Shown one piece after another: positions 1 to 14,595 of a stretch of 64,000 bases of DNA (position 1 is the first letter of the stretch; every line of letters starts with the position of its first letter). Position numbers and translations under genes: made by a program. The DNA is taken from NCBI GenBank assembly GCA_025677825.1, contig JAIXMO010000006.1:1-64000 (forward strand), in the 5' to 3' direction. The notes below the pieces were generated by a model that ran no database searches, had not been told where the DNA came from, and was given only the letters and a program-made list of their open reading frames with translations. Source of the stretch: Helicostylum pulchrum. Lineage: Eukaryota; Mucoromycota; Mucoromycetes; Mucorales; Mucoraceae.

Positions 1-1
1 G

Positions 2-1105
2 TCCATCTCGAGAAATCTAATTGAAAAGTGGATCTATGCTCCTTTTTTCGAAAACACTGTTATTGGTAATATGGTTATAATATATTTATACTCGCAAAAA
101 AATAATATTCACAGTTTTTTTTTTAAAAAAATCTAGGTTGTTTTGTACGTTTATATATTGGTCCTGATCCCCAAAAGAAAGTACCTGTTTACAGACTCTG
201 TCAAATTATTGATGTTGTACCTTGGCATAAAACATACAAGGTAACTGATAATGCATGGAGTAATAAAGCTTTAAAAGTAAAGCACGGTAAAGCAGAAAAA
301 GAATTTCCTATGGACATCGTTTCAAACCAACCTGTCACTCAAGTAAGTTTTAAAAAGTGATTTATTAAACGTATCACTTATTTCCTTCTCTTTACAGCAA
401 GAGTATTCCCGTTTTTTAACAACTTTGGAGAGTGATAGGGTGCGTGTTCCATCTATTGATCAAATCGAACAAAAAGAAGCTGATTTAAAGCAAGCCAGAG
501 AATATGTATTAAATGATAAGGAAGTAAATGAAATGATTGAAAAGAAAAAAGTAGTAAAAGGATCTTCTCTTAATGCGGCCATGGAAAAAGCACAATTACT
601 TGCTCGTCTTGAACATGCAAAGGCTTACAATGAAGTTGATAAGGTTCTTAAATTGACAAAGGAATTAAGAGAACTGGAGGAAAGAATTGCTAGTGTTGAA
701 GGTAGCCAAAGCAACGTTTGGGCTCATATTAATAACAGAAACAGAGAAAGAGACAGAATTGAAGTTCATGAAGCTGAACTTCGTGTTACTGAAGCCAGAA
801 GAAAACAATTATTACAAAATACAAAAGCTCATACCGCCGCTCAAAAGGCTCTTGAAAATGGATCGTAAGTTTAAAGAATAACAACCGAGGAATTTAGTTT
901 TTTATTAACTTTTTTGTTATTCATTAGTACTGCTGATTCCTCTTTACTTTTAACTGAATCATCTGGAAAACCACTTGCTAAACTTATCCATTTAAGTAAA
1001 GACGCTTTGAATGTTGGACAAGCTACTTCATACCAAACCGATTATGAGAAACTTGTTAGCAGAGTCGCTTTGGAAATACGTATTGAACTTTTGGAAGATA
1101 ACTAA
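2..1105 (+). CDS. RTF1: RTF1, Paf1-complex subunit (3' part, cut by window edge)
   Basis: C-terminal 304 codons of a Plus3-domain protein. Exons 2-65, 137-342, 398-864 and 928-1105 keep one frame. The Plus3 domain is recognisable from the start (APFFENTVIG, then CFVRLYIG, then HGKAEKEFPMDIVSNQ), in the order and spacing of human and yeast Rtf1. After it comes a charged coiled-coil tail (KEADLKQAREYVLNDKEVNEMIEKK type) that in the family reaches Paf1 and the histone-modification module. Rtf1 acts in the nucleus with RNA polymerase II: it binds phosphorylated Spt5 through Plus3 and stimulates H2B ubiquitination. The N-terminal part lies upstream of this window. The family call is secure; functional statements are from family knowledge. 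Confidence 0.93.
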
Positions 1106-1426
1106 CTTATGCATATATGAACTGCGAACTTTTTCTGCTGCATTATAAAAAAGTTTATTAAAATTTGCATCTAATTTATGGGACCTAAAAAAAAGTGTCA
1201 TATTTTTTTTCATAAAATCACTGCTGCTTCATGATAATAAAAGAGTATGCTAAAAAACTATATTTTAGTGTGACGGCCTATGTCTATTTTGATACAAGAA
1301 AAAAAAATCCCCCCTCCTTTCAGAAACGTTATTCTTTGTTTTTTGTAGTTTACAATATACCACCCACCTTTTTTTTTTTTAGCTCAGTACTGTAAACATA
1401 TTCTTATACTTATAAAACATTTCCAA
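1106..1426. other. Gene-free spacer between RTF1 and the YEATS gene
   Basis: 321 bp, AT-rich, with poly-A and poly-T runs. It should hold the RTF1 3' UTR and the promoter of the next gene. No open frame or structured element is seen. Confidence 0.6.
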
Positions 1427-3261
1427 ATGGTAACCACTAAATAATAAAAAAAAGGTGCATAAAACTAAATGAACTCTTGTAGACCACTGTTAGTCAAGAT
1501 ATTAAAATATCATGTCACAATAGCGTAATTAAGGGATCCGGGGCAAAGTCTAACGATGGACATCCCTGGAGAAACTGGAAAATTACTGTAGTTGCCATGG
1601 ACGGTGAAAAAGAAGTCAAGGGCAAATTATCAATTATTCTAGATCACATTTGTTATATTCTTCATCCGACATTTCCAGAACCTAGAAGAGGTAAAGATAT
1701 ATAAGTAAATAATTTTTGCGTATATTTAACCTCATTAAAAGATATTAGAGAGGAACCTTATGTATTAGAAGAAAAAGGTTGGGGCGAATTTGACATGCGT
1801 ATTGTATTATATTTTACAGACAACTTGACCGATCCTAGAGTAATAACTTTTGACCTCAATTTCGCACAATCTAATTACTCTATAACACACAAACTCGAAT
1901 TCCCAAATGCATCGCCTGAACTTATCAGACTATTAGCGAAGGATCCCTCTACTAATGCGCGCAAAGGAGGGAAAAAACCGATATCTTTAACTAATAACAA
2001 CAACAAAAGCAAGCCCAAAAAAATTAACACTGAAACTAATAATAACGATAACAATAACAACGAGAGTGGTAATAGTAGTCGTAGTAGTAGTCGTAGTAGA
2101 AGTAGCAGTAGCAGTGGTAGACAAACAGCGAAAAAGAAACCGGAAACGCATACTAAAACTGCAAAGAAAGCAAAACCTGAAACAAAAAGTAAACCTGAAA
2201 AACATCCAAAAAAGACTTATTCACCTTCACCAATTCCTCGATCCCCTTCATTTAATAATTTATCACCAGCGCCAAATTCAATCTCTACTTCTTCACCAGC
2301 TTATTCTCATATTACAACTGCTACACCCGAATCCAATAATGATGAAAAAATCGTGTCACCAGAAAATAATTTAATACAGGATGAGGGTGAACATGCATAT
2401 ACCTTGAGAGATGTATATAATTTAGATTCAATTCATCGCGCTAAAATTGATGAGGAGACAAGAGAGAGGTGGGGAATTCCAGAGGTACTATTATTATCGG
2501 AACACTGTTAAGGAGCGTAAATCATTAAATTAAAAAAGCAATTTTTTTTAATAGATAAATATGATGGAATTGGCAAAAAGAATATATAGGATGCCTGAAG
2601 AGCAATGTGAAGAACTTCAACAAATTATAATTGATAATCAAACAGATGACATGCAAATGATTTCTGATCCAGGTAATATACATATATATATATGTGTATT
2701 ATTATAGTGCTAGTTTTTTTTTAACTTGTGTATAAAGATGGAGGAGTTGGTATAGATTTATATTCTCTGGGACCTTCATTATTAGAAAAAATATGGGATT
2801 TCTCCGCTGATATGATATCAGACGATAACCAATCATTCACCTCACAAGATGCTCATGCAAGTGATTTAGAATTAGATAGTGATATGGAACAAGGTGAATA
2901 CAATAGCGATGATGATGGAGAAATTAGAACCACGTACGATGATCCTCAAATAACTGACGATGATGTTCATACTGAAAGAGAGGAAGGTGAGGAAAGTGAT
3001 TATAATCGTTATGGATCTGGTGCTTATGAACCTACCGGGTATCGCGAAATAGGTGAATTTCATTACACACCAGACCATAATAATATAATTCAAAACTCTG
3101 GTGCGGACGAACCAAGCTTTCATTTTAGTGATAATGAAAGTACGAATGGTGAGCAGCTTACCAGTAACCACCTTACAAATGGTTATATGAATAATCATAT
3201 GACAAATGGGGGATATCATGAAACCTCTGATATGGATGTACAGGATGATGACGATTATTAA
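1427..3261 (+). CDS. YEATS-domain protein, AF9/ENL/Taf14-like
   Basis: Proposed exons 1427-1429 (ATG only), 1483-1690, 1742-2484, 2555-2672 and 2738-3261 give 531 aa with every phase matching. The N-terminus reads MTTVSQDIKI, then a YEATS fold (HPWRNWKITVVAMDG, LHPTFPEPRR, GWGEFDMRIVLYF), an acyl-lysine reader. A Ser/Arg- and Lys-rich linker follows, like the poly-Ser region of AF9. Next comes a C-terminal helical domain (MMELAKRIYRMPEEQCEELQ, then DLYSLGPSLLEKIWDF) matching the AHD/ET-type partner-recruitment domain of AF9, ENL and Taf14. Unusually, about 150 acidic residues follow it. The start-codon-only first exon is inferred from phase and a GTAACC donor; the alternative is an unseen upstream exon. 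Likely a nuclear transcription or elongation factor. Confidence 0.85.
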
Positions 3262-3540
3262 AAACCTACTACTAAAACCACCACAGACCCTTTTCTAATA
3301 AAAAAAGGCATTTCTGTGAGATTATATAAAAAGTATTCAGTTCAGCTTATCATTGTATTTATAATAAAGGTTTACTTTATTTTGGCGTAGTGATAAACTA
3401 CACTGGAAACTTGTAAATGAATTCTTGTCGACTTTTATTTTCACACTAAATCTTCATTAAACTTGAATTACACGCCTGGACATTAATGTTACAAATATTC
3501 TAAATAAAATATAAACTTACAGTGTAAACGTCAACTAGTT

Positions 3541-4077
3541 TTTAGTACTAGGGTTTACGGCGAGCGTAATTAAACCTCCCTAATAGTTGTTTAAGGTTGA
3601 TACTTCCTTCTTCCTTTTCTTCTTGCTTGATACAGAGATATACTTGCCAGCTAATTATGGGAAAGAAAAAATTAAGGAAGCAATTTTCTTTGACTTTTTT
3701 ATAATTATCATTATTTACAAACAGCCAGGTATATATCTTACTTAAATAAAAAACCTTATACATTGTTCACTAGAATGTACATCTTTGACAGTTACGTCTC
3801 GATAAGTTTTATTTACATTAAGTGAAATCATGTTAAGGCCTAAGTAACACTCATAAATATGTACTTTTAGTTTTGACATTTGTAACTAACATTATCATTC
3901 AACAAGTAGCTGTAATGTAACATATTATCATTTTCGCTCTTAGCAAAGTTTCCTTTCTTTATCATAGTGATATGTACTAATGCTATCAGTCAAATATGTA
4001 CTGTACTTTTTTATATATTTTTGCATTATTGAAACCTATTTTGTCCCGAGATATTTAACGCCCCGCGTATGCTAACC
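3541..4077 (+). repeat. Dispersed repeat, copy A
   Basis: Positions 3541-3602 match 55309-55367 at roughly 80 % by eye (shared core GCGTAATTAA, then GTTGTTTAAGGTTGATA against GTTGTTTAAAGTTGATA). The far end, 4050-4077 (ATATTTAACGCCCCGCGTATGCTAACC), resembles the reverse complement of 62371-62390 (GGTTAGCATTGCAGGGCG). The middle is strongly diverged, so the limits are approximate. No coding capacity is seen. Confidence 0.5.
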
Positions 4078-4340
4078 ATATGCAGACTTTTGGTTTTTGG
4101 TTTTTTATGAGATGAACATGGCTGGGTGTGTAGAAAAAATATTTTTAACGGATCCCCTCCTACTCCCCTAAATTTATTAAAGATGAGTATTTACAGCTCC
4201 TTTGTATATAAAAATGTTACAAAATGTAGATTACACTGTAAAAAAAAGGAGGGGGGAAATAGATGTTAGGAGAAGTACGAGGTAAGGTATAAGGGGAAAA
4301 TAATAAATATACATTTTACTATAAATACATTGATACTCTC

Positions 4341-4342
<2 letters not shown>

Positions 4343-4371
<29 letters not shown>
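4343..4371 (+). repeat. Poly-A homopolymer, 29 bases
   Basis: Uninterrupted A run about 110 bp upstream of the first subtilase start codon. Such poly(dA:dT) tracts usually exclude nucleosomes, so it may be part of the promoter (inference). Confidence 0.8.
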
Positions 4372-4373
<2 letters not shown>

Positions 4374-4478
4374 TCCTTATTTCATATATATTATTATATA
4401 TCTAAAGTTGTCTATTTTTTCTTCCCTCTCTTATATATAATATAGTATATATATATAAGAGATATATATTATTAGAAT

Positions 4479-7400
4479 ATGATGAGGTCTCTAGCAAGTA
4501 ATTTAATTTTACTGACAGTGACGTTTATTTTTGCTTATACGATAGAAGCAACCAGTATTATACCCAGATCATATATTGTCGAATACGTCGACGCCGATAA
4601 CCATGACACTATTAATAACGATTTATCTCAATACCAAGACCTCTACTATATACATCATACTTATTCATCTGCCATCTTTCACGGCATGTCATTCTCTTTA
4701 AAAGATCCCGCTCACACAAAGCCTTCCAATCATCGTCTTGTACCTGTAGCATATTCAACCGTCAATGATAAAACGCATCCAGTATTTAATCATCTTTCCG
4801 TTCACCCCGCAATAAAAAAAATTTACCCCGTTTATAAAGTACCTAGACCACAGTGGATGCCAAGCATAAAAAACGCTAGTCATACTTTTCCTTACGCTAA
4901 TCAAGATTCTCAAATACTTGATATTCATACACAATTGGGAATATCTGGAAAAGATATTTTAATCGGTATATTAGACTCAGGTGCGTAAATAGTATTTCTC
5001 TCCCCCTTTTTTTAGTATTAGATTTTCTAATAATGGAAGGGAGTTCTGACGAGAAGGGGTAGTAATGTATTTTTGAGTTTTAACAGTTTCATATTGTTTT
5101 GATTAGGTATAGACTACAATCATCCAGCATTAGGTGGCGGGTTTGGAGAAGGGTTTAAAGTAAGGTACGGAAAGAACTTGGTTACTGAAGCTAGTGACAA
5201 AGAAAATGGCGTAATGTCCCTTGGAAAGGATGATCCATATGATCCCTGTACAAATAATGATGCTGGTATTATATTATATAACCTTTTTTTTACTAAAAAA
5301 AAAACTATACTAGGTTTTAACCACCTTTTTTTTATATAGGTCACGGTACACATGTTGCAGGAATTATTGCTGGTTACGATAAAAAAGCGGTTAGATACCA
5401 TTTTTTGTTGCTGTTGTAAAACTACAGTTCTAAAAAAAAAGTGTTTCTGTTTTTGTTTTTAGAATTTTACAGGAATAGCGCCAAATGCAACATTAGGATT
5501 TTGGAGAATATTTGGATGCGAAGGTGGTGCGGGCGAAGATACTGTTATTAAAGCAATGGAAATGGCGTATGAAGCAGGTAAAAACCCTTTATGTATTCCC
5601 AACGTAATAAACTATTTTAACTAACACTTATTTAGGATGTCAAATTATAAATCTAAGTTTAGGAATCGAAAATGCTTGGCCTGAAGATGCAATGGCGGCG
5701 GTAGCTGAAAACCTTTCAAATAAAGGGGTGATCGGTAATCCCCTTTCTTTTTTACACTTTTTTTTTTTACACTCTGTTTTAACCCCTTCCCCTTTTATTT
5801 TAGTTGTTGGAGTAGCTGGAAATCAAGGGACGAACGGTGTATACTCTCAAAATTCCCCGGCCAGTGGAAAAAGTGTAATTTCTGTTGCTTCAGTAGACAA
5901 CTCATTTTACCCTGCAAATGTAATGGATATAAATGTTTTCCCCGAAGAATACTTTCGTAAGAATTATATATGCAAAATCAGTTCTTTATGTATGTATGCG
6001 AGTATGTAATTTAACTTTTTTTCTGTAGCGTATATGATTTCATCAAATACAGCTTCATTTCCAAATGGTACTTTAGCTTCCATTATAACCGATGGATCAG
6101 TTCCGTTTGGTTGTGGAAACGATACCACCATTACATCCGAAAACTCCAATGGCAAAATATTATTGCTAAAACGTGGTGGTTGTACCTTTGACGACAAAAT
6201 AACTGCGGCGAAAGAAGTAGGTGCTACCAGTGTTTTGTTTTATGATCCTGAAGCAGTAAATAATGCTCTTGTCGTAGCAAAAACAAAAAACGATTCACTT
6301 CCCTGTGCCAGTATAGAAAAAAAATTGGCTCTTCAAATTATTGATTACTACAGTAAAAATACACAATTGATCAATGTTACGTTTCCTGTTACGAAGCAGA
6401 TTGTCATTCCTGATACTGCAGGTAGTATATCCGAATTTTCGAGTACGGGTCCCACGTATGAATTGGACTTGAAACCTTCTATTGCTGGTATTGGTGGCGA
6501 CGTATATTCGACTTTACCACTTCATATTGATAGTGGGTGGGGTGTACGTTCGGGCACTTCAATGGCTGCACCACATGTAGCTGGTTGTGCTGCTCTGTTG
6601 ATAGAATATTACTCTGAAAAAAAGTTAAACGTTACATCATCTTTTATCACGGAACATATGCAAAACCATGCTAGGATTATAAATGCTAAATCTGGTATTC
6701 CCGAGCATCCGATAGTACAAGGTGCAGGACTTATTCAACGTGAGGATACAAAAAAAAAACAATTTTTTTTATTTTTTTTATTAATATCTGTATAATAGCC
6801 TATGATGCAATTAGAAGTCAAGTACATGTATCTCCGTCACAAATAAGTTTTAACGATACCGCATCTCTTACAGAATACAAAACTTATTCTATCAGTATTT
6901 TAAACTCAAATTCTGTACCACTTTTAGTATCTGTTGAAAACATTCAATCGAATTCTATTCTATCTTACGCAAACGATACATCATTTGTGCCTACTGAACC
7001 AGCATTAACAAATGGTAGCTTAACTGTTGAGCTAGAATTTTCGCCAAAACGTAATTTACTACTATCACCTTTATCTACTACAACAGTGCAAGTAAAAGTA
7101 GTGTTGCCTAATCCAAACCAATTGTTTTATCATTATCAAATGTACGGCGGATTTATATCGATAAAAAATGTCGAAACAACAGAATCTTTGGCAACCATTC
7201 CTTATTTCGGAGTGCTGGGAAAGATGATTGATTTACCATTATTCGATACAGGTTATCCCTATTTAGCAACCACTTCGAATACAGAAAAAAGATTGGCAGA
7301 GAATTCAACGTTTAATTTTGACCTTAATAGAAAAGTAAAAACGAAACCAACCATTGTAGTAAGACTATTAACAGGTACAGCTAAAATCGATGTCAAGGTC

Positions 7401-7700
7401 TATGATGAGAATGAAGAGTGTCTGGGAATTATAAGTGGTGGACCGTGGATATATAATCAAAGGAATTTATTAGCGGAAGATAATTACAATAGTAATATTT
7501 CATGGAATGGAAAGTTTATACCGATAACGGAAAATCAAGACGAAATAATTGAACAAGAAGAGCCTATTGGTGATAATTCTACCCAAGTAGAGGACGGTAC
7601 TTATTATCTCTATTTAAGGGCTTTGAGGCATTTTGGAGATCCAGATAACAAGAATGATTGGAAAGAATGGAAATCGGGACCTATCAATGTAAAAAATTAG
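4479..7700 (+). CDS. Secreted subtilisin-like serine protease (S8) with PA domain, paralogue 1
   Basis: Eight exons (4479-4980, 5107-5265, 5340-5389, 5463-5577, 5636-5734, 5804-5956, 6029-6739, 6799-7700) give 896 aa. Order: signal peptide (about residues 1-24), inhibitor-like propeptide, S8 domain split by a PA insertion (LLLKRGGCTFDDKITAAKE), then a C-terminal beta-rich region. Catalytic residues are visible: Asp166 (GILDSGIDYNHP), His222 (GHGTHVAG), oxyanion Asn315 (VAGNQG) and Ser537 (SGTSMAAPHVAG). The layout is that of Vpr/cucumisin-type subtilases; such enzymes degrade external protein. It lies 107 bp upstream of a same-strand paralogue with matching introns, so the pair arose by tandem duplication. 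All catalytic motifs are intact, so it is probably active. Confidence 0.93.
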
Positions 7701-7807
7701 TCGGAATTATCGTCAAAATCGATTATTCTAATTTGTTTCAAATCTAATACTAATCAAAACTAATTAGTAAATTTGGTTTTTATTTCTTCTTCTTTTTATA
7801 ATAAATT

Positions 7808-10800
7808 ATGAAAACTTCTATATTAACAAGCGCTAGTTTATCATTACTTTATTTATTTTCGTTTGTTCAAGCTATAGATGAAAAAGACCATTTACAATAT
7901 CTTTTATCCGACCCCAAGTTTAAACCAAATACGTTAGGAAATGTTATTCCAGGTAGATATATTATAGAATTCGATCAAAATTTTCACGGTTCCAGTCTTG
8001 ATTTTGTAAACGATATTGAGTCTGATATTGTAAAGACTGATCCAACTATTAATTCTCGTATTAAAATGAGTATCGCTCATGACTATGATTCGGATCCTTC
8101 CATTTTTCGAGGTATCTCTATCTCACTTCAACAACTTGAAGATCAATCTCAATTAAATAAGAGAAATGAAAATGACATTCATATTCAAGCTCTTGAAAAT
8201 ACTGTGTTACGGAAGATATTACAACAAAATCGTGTCAAACATATTTATCCCGTTGTCGAAATTCAAAGGCCAAAAGTAGAGAATTTAATTACTCATAATA
8301 TCAAGGCCTATGATTTCGACGATAGTAATAACGTTATGCCTACTATCCCTCAATTACTACTGGATAAAAATGGTCCTTCCTTACCTTTTTCTCATACCAT
8401 GACACAAGTCGATAAAGTCGTAAGCGATCTTAAACTAAAAGGAAAAGGTGTTGTGGTCGGAATTATTGATTCGGGCATTGACTATCGTCACCCTGCTTTC
8501 GGTGGTGGGTTTGGTCCAGGATTTCAAGTTCGTTATGGTTATGACTTGGTGGGAAGTAGATTTAATTCAAGAAATCCGTACTCAAGAAGACAAAGTGAAA
8601 CTCCCCTTGACGATTGCTTAGATGGAAATGGTAAACTTTTATAAAATTTTCCATGCGTAAAATTATTCGATTTTCCCTTAAACTTTTTTTTAGGTCATGG
8701 TACACATGTTGCTGGTATTATTGCTGCAAATGACAAGCTCTTTGTAAGTTTTTAATTAAAAATAGATACCTTCGGGAATAATAAATATTTATTTAATAGA
8801 ATTTCACTGGTGTGGCACCTGAAGTAACTTTGGGAGCATGGAGAGTATTTGGGTGCGATGGTACGACCTCGAATGATCTTGTCATTAAAGCTTTAATTAG
8901 TGCACATCAAGCGGGTAAAAATCAAAAATAAAGGAACTTGTCCACATTTACTTATTGGTTATGTTTAGGCTGCGATGTTATTAATCTTAGTTTGGGTGGA
9001 CCTAGTAATTGGGCAGAAGATCCAACGGCTTTAATAGCAAACAGAATTTCGGAAAAAGGATCAATTGGTAAAGATATTTGATACTCTCTTTTGCTGTAGT
9101 ATTTTTTTTTAACACCATTTTTATATTAATATATAAAAAACAGTGATTGCTGCTGCAGGAAACGATGGTGAAAAAGGTGCATTTTATATCTCAACTCCAG
9201 GTAGTGGTTTAAGCAATATAGCGGTCGCGTCTATTGATAATATATACAATCTTCAACAATCTGCAGTTACAGAAGAAGGATCCGAATATCGTAAATATAT
9301 AAACACTTTTTGTTATATAAGAGGATTTTTTTTTCTAATTTTTTTTTTTTTTGATAGCTTATTTATTATCAAGTACTACAAAGAAATTTCCTGTAGGACA
9401 ATTAGTTAATTACGTCAATGAAGAATCGGATGCAGATGCTTGTTTTGGTACTAGACCAGATAACGATTTGAGAGGAAAAATAGCGCTTGTTCAAAGAGGT
9501 AAATGTACATTCGATGAGAAGGCAGATATTGTAAGAAAACATGGCGGTGTTGGTATCGTCGTTTATGATAACCAAGAAGAAACTATCTTTAAAGCAGAAG
9601 CGCTCACCATCAAAATTCCTATGGCTTCCACGACAATGAGGTCCGGTAAAGAATTAAAAAGGTTAATGAATACCAATACAAGATATAAAGATGGTCTTCA
9701 TATCAAATTTAGAACTGCTTTAACTCCTCATAAAGTATCTTCGGGAAATAGAATGTCCAAATTTTCTAGTGTAGGTCCGTTGTATGACATGAGTATGAAG
9801 CCTGATTTTGCTGGTCCCGGTGGTTTCATCTTTTCAACTTTACCGATTTCTAATGGTGGGTATGGTATGCTTTCGGGAACTTCTATGGCTGCTCCTTATA
9901 TTGCTGGCGCTTATGCTTTATATATTCAAGCACACGGAAGAGAAAAAAGTGCTACTTATATAAAGGAACATTTTCAAAATTATGCAAAGCCTGCTTTACA
10001 AGGAGACGATATTGATACTCCTATTAGACAAGGTGCTGGTTTAATTCAATGTAAGTGTAATATACATATCCATTATATATTATAAGTCCAGTAACTCATC
10101 ATGTTAATTTAGTGTTTGACACTATAAATCAACCTATTCATGTCTCCCCTGGTCACATTAGCTTTAACGACACTGTCAATTATAAAACACAAAATTTAAC
10201 CATCAGTAATCCTGGTAATGATACAGTCACTTTCAAAATTATGCATAATCCCTCTTTAGCAGTAGCACCTTTTAATACTGGGACACAAGGATTTGCACCA
10301 TTACAACCTCCTCATTATGCCCCTGATAATGTTCAAGCGGTATTGAACATTTCCGAAATTTTTATTACGATAGGACCAGGACAAACAAAAGAAGTTCGAT
10401 TTGAAGTGGCAAAAGTTTTAGGAATTGCCAGAGCAGAAGCTTACCCTATGTACGGTGGTTATATCGAATTTTCTCCTGTGAATAGTACTACGGTCAAATC
10501 AATTCATGTACCTTATATTGGAATTAGCGGATCTTTAGCTAAATTACCTATATTCGGTGAAAAGTTTCCACGTTTTATGGTTGCCAATGGTACAAAATTA
10601 TTTGAACATAAACTTCAGGATGGTACAATAAGCACAGGATTTATTATTGATAGATCAAATCGATCAGCGTCATTTGTTACTACCATGTTTCGATTAATTA
10701 CTGGGTCTCCTACGGTCAAAACCGAAGTATTGGATCAAAACTTGAATCAAATTGGAATGTTTACGTATGAAGAATACTTGACTAGAAATACTTTGGAAGA

Positions 10801-10993
10801 TTTAGACTTTATTTTCGCTCAGCGTTGGAACGGTACCATGATTCCAAACGGAACTGAAAACTTAGGCGATTCAGTATATGTAAAACCAGGCATATATCAT
10901 TTACGATGGAAAGGTCTTAAATTAATGTCTGATCCCAAGAATCCAGATAGTTGGGAGACCAGAGTATCTCCTCCTGTTCTTATTAGGAATTAA
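7808..10993 (+). CDS. Secreted subtilisin-like serine protease (S8) with PA domain, paralogue 2
   Basis: Seven exons (7808-8630, 8694-8743, 8800-8914, 8969-9067, 9144-9290, 9358-10050, 10113-10993) give 935 aa. Signal peptide about residues 1-22 (hydrophobic core SLSLLYLFSF), propeptide, then the S8 domain: Asp221 (GIIDSGIDYRHP), His276 (GHGTHVAG), Asn in AAAGNDG and Ser587 (SGTSMAAPYIAG). A PA domain (IALVQRGKCTFDEKADIV) sits between Asn and Ser. Exons of 50, 115 and 99 bp are identical in length to those of the upstream paralogue. The intron after the Asp motif (4981-5106 in paralogue 1) is absent here. A long C-terminal beta domain follows. The stretch after the Asp motif carries basic pairs (SRNPYSRRQ) not seen in paralogue 1. 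Confidence 0.93.
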
Positions 10994-11357
10994 TAAAAAA
11001 AAATAAAAAAATCGGACTGTTAATGCAACTTGAATGATTAGATTTTGATGTTGTTTAATGACCGATCCATCTCCTCTAAAAAATATGCATAGTAGAAAAA
11101 AATACACATAAAAAACCCAACTTTTTAAAGTGTGGGTCATAACATTTAAGCACAGTTTCATCTACCTTTTTTTTATGCTTCATATTAATATCTATTTTTC
11201 TATGACTCGATACTATTAAACACATACACTTTTTTTTCAAAAAAGGTTCCTGTTTATAATACTAAACCGTGTTTATAAAAAAATATTTTAAAAAAGAGCT
11301 TTAAATACATATCTTTTTCCTTTTTTTTTTTACTCAAGGTGGCTTAAAAATTTGATA

Positions 11358-11370
11358 TGAGTCAGACTCA
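11358..11370. promoter_or_regulatory. Candidate bZIP (Gcn4/AP-1-like) palindrome upstream of ADE5,7
   Basis: TGAGTCAGACTCA is a perfect inverted repeat (TGAGTC-A-GACTCA) containing a TGASTCA core, 110 bp before the ADE5,7 start. In yeast, purine genes are driven through TGACTC sites (Bas1, Gcn4). A comparable role here is inference from position and sequence. Confidence 0.45.
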
Positions 11371-11479
11371 GACCCCCTCACAAATGCAAATAAATCAACT
11401 TCAAAAAGTTTCACCGTTTTTTTTTTTTCCTTTCTTTTTTGTTCCTTATACACCTTTCAAAAAAAAAAACCCCCCCAAA

Positions 11480-14413
<2,934 letters not shown>

Positions 14414-14595
14414 AGAAAAAAGAAAAAAGACTTTTTTTGTTGTACATAATAATTTTTTTTAAAAAAAAAAATCACCCCCATTCCATTTTTATAATAAAAA
14501 AAAACATAGAAAAAAATAAAATAAAGACTTGTTTTTATATACAAAAGGTTTTATAAAAAAAAAAAAAAAAAGGTAAAATGTACATACAATAAGGC

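Larger units (their letters stand above)
3262..4478. other. Gene-free region before the subtilases
   Basis: 1.2 kb without a convincing coding exon. It contains copy A of the dispersed repeat (about 3541-4077), a 29-base poly-A run and a (TA)-rich stretch just before the protease start. The only longer open frame, on the minus strand at 3548-3763, lies in the repeat and resembles nothing. Confidence 0.6.

Noticed and set aside
2066..2374. Long frame in the Ser/Arg/Lys linker of the YEATS gene
   Set aside because: It is a shadow frame of a repetitive, serine-rich stretch of the YEATS protein; the in-frame coding reading is supported by the flanking conserved domains.
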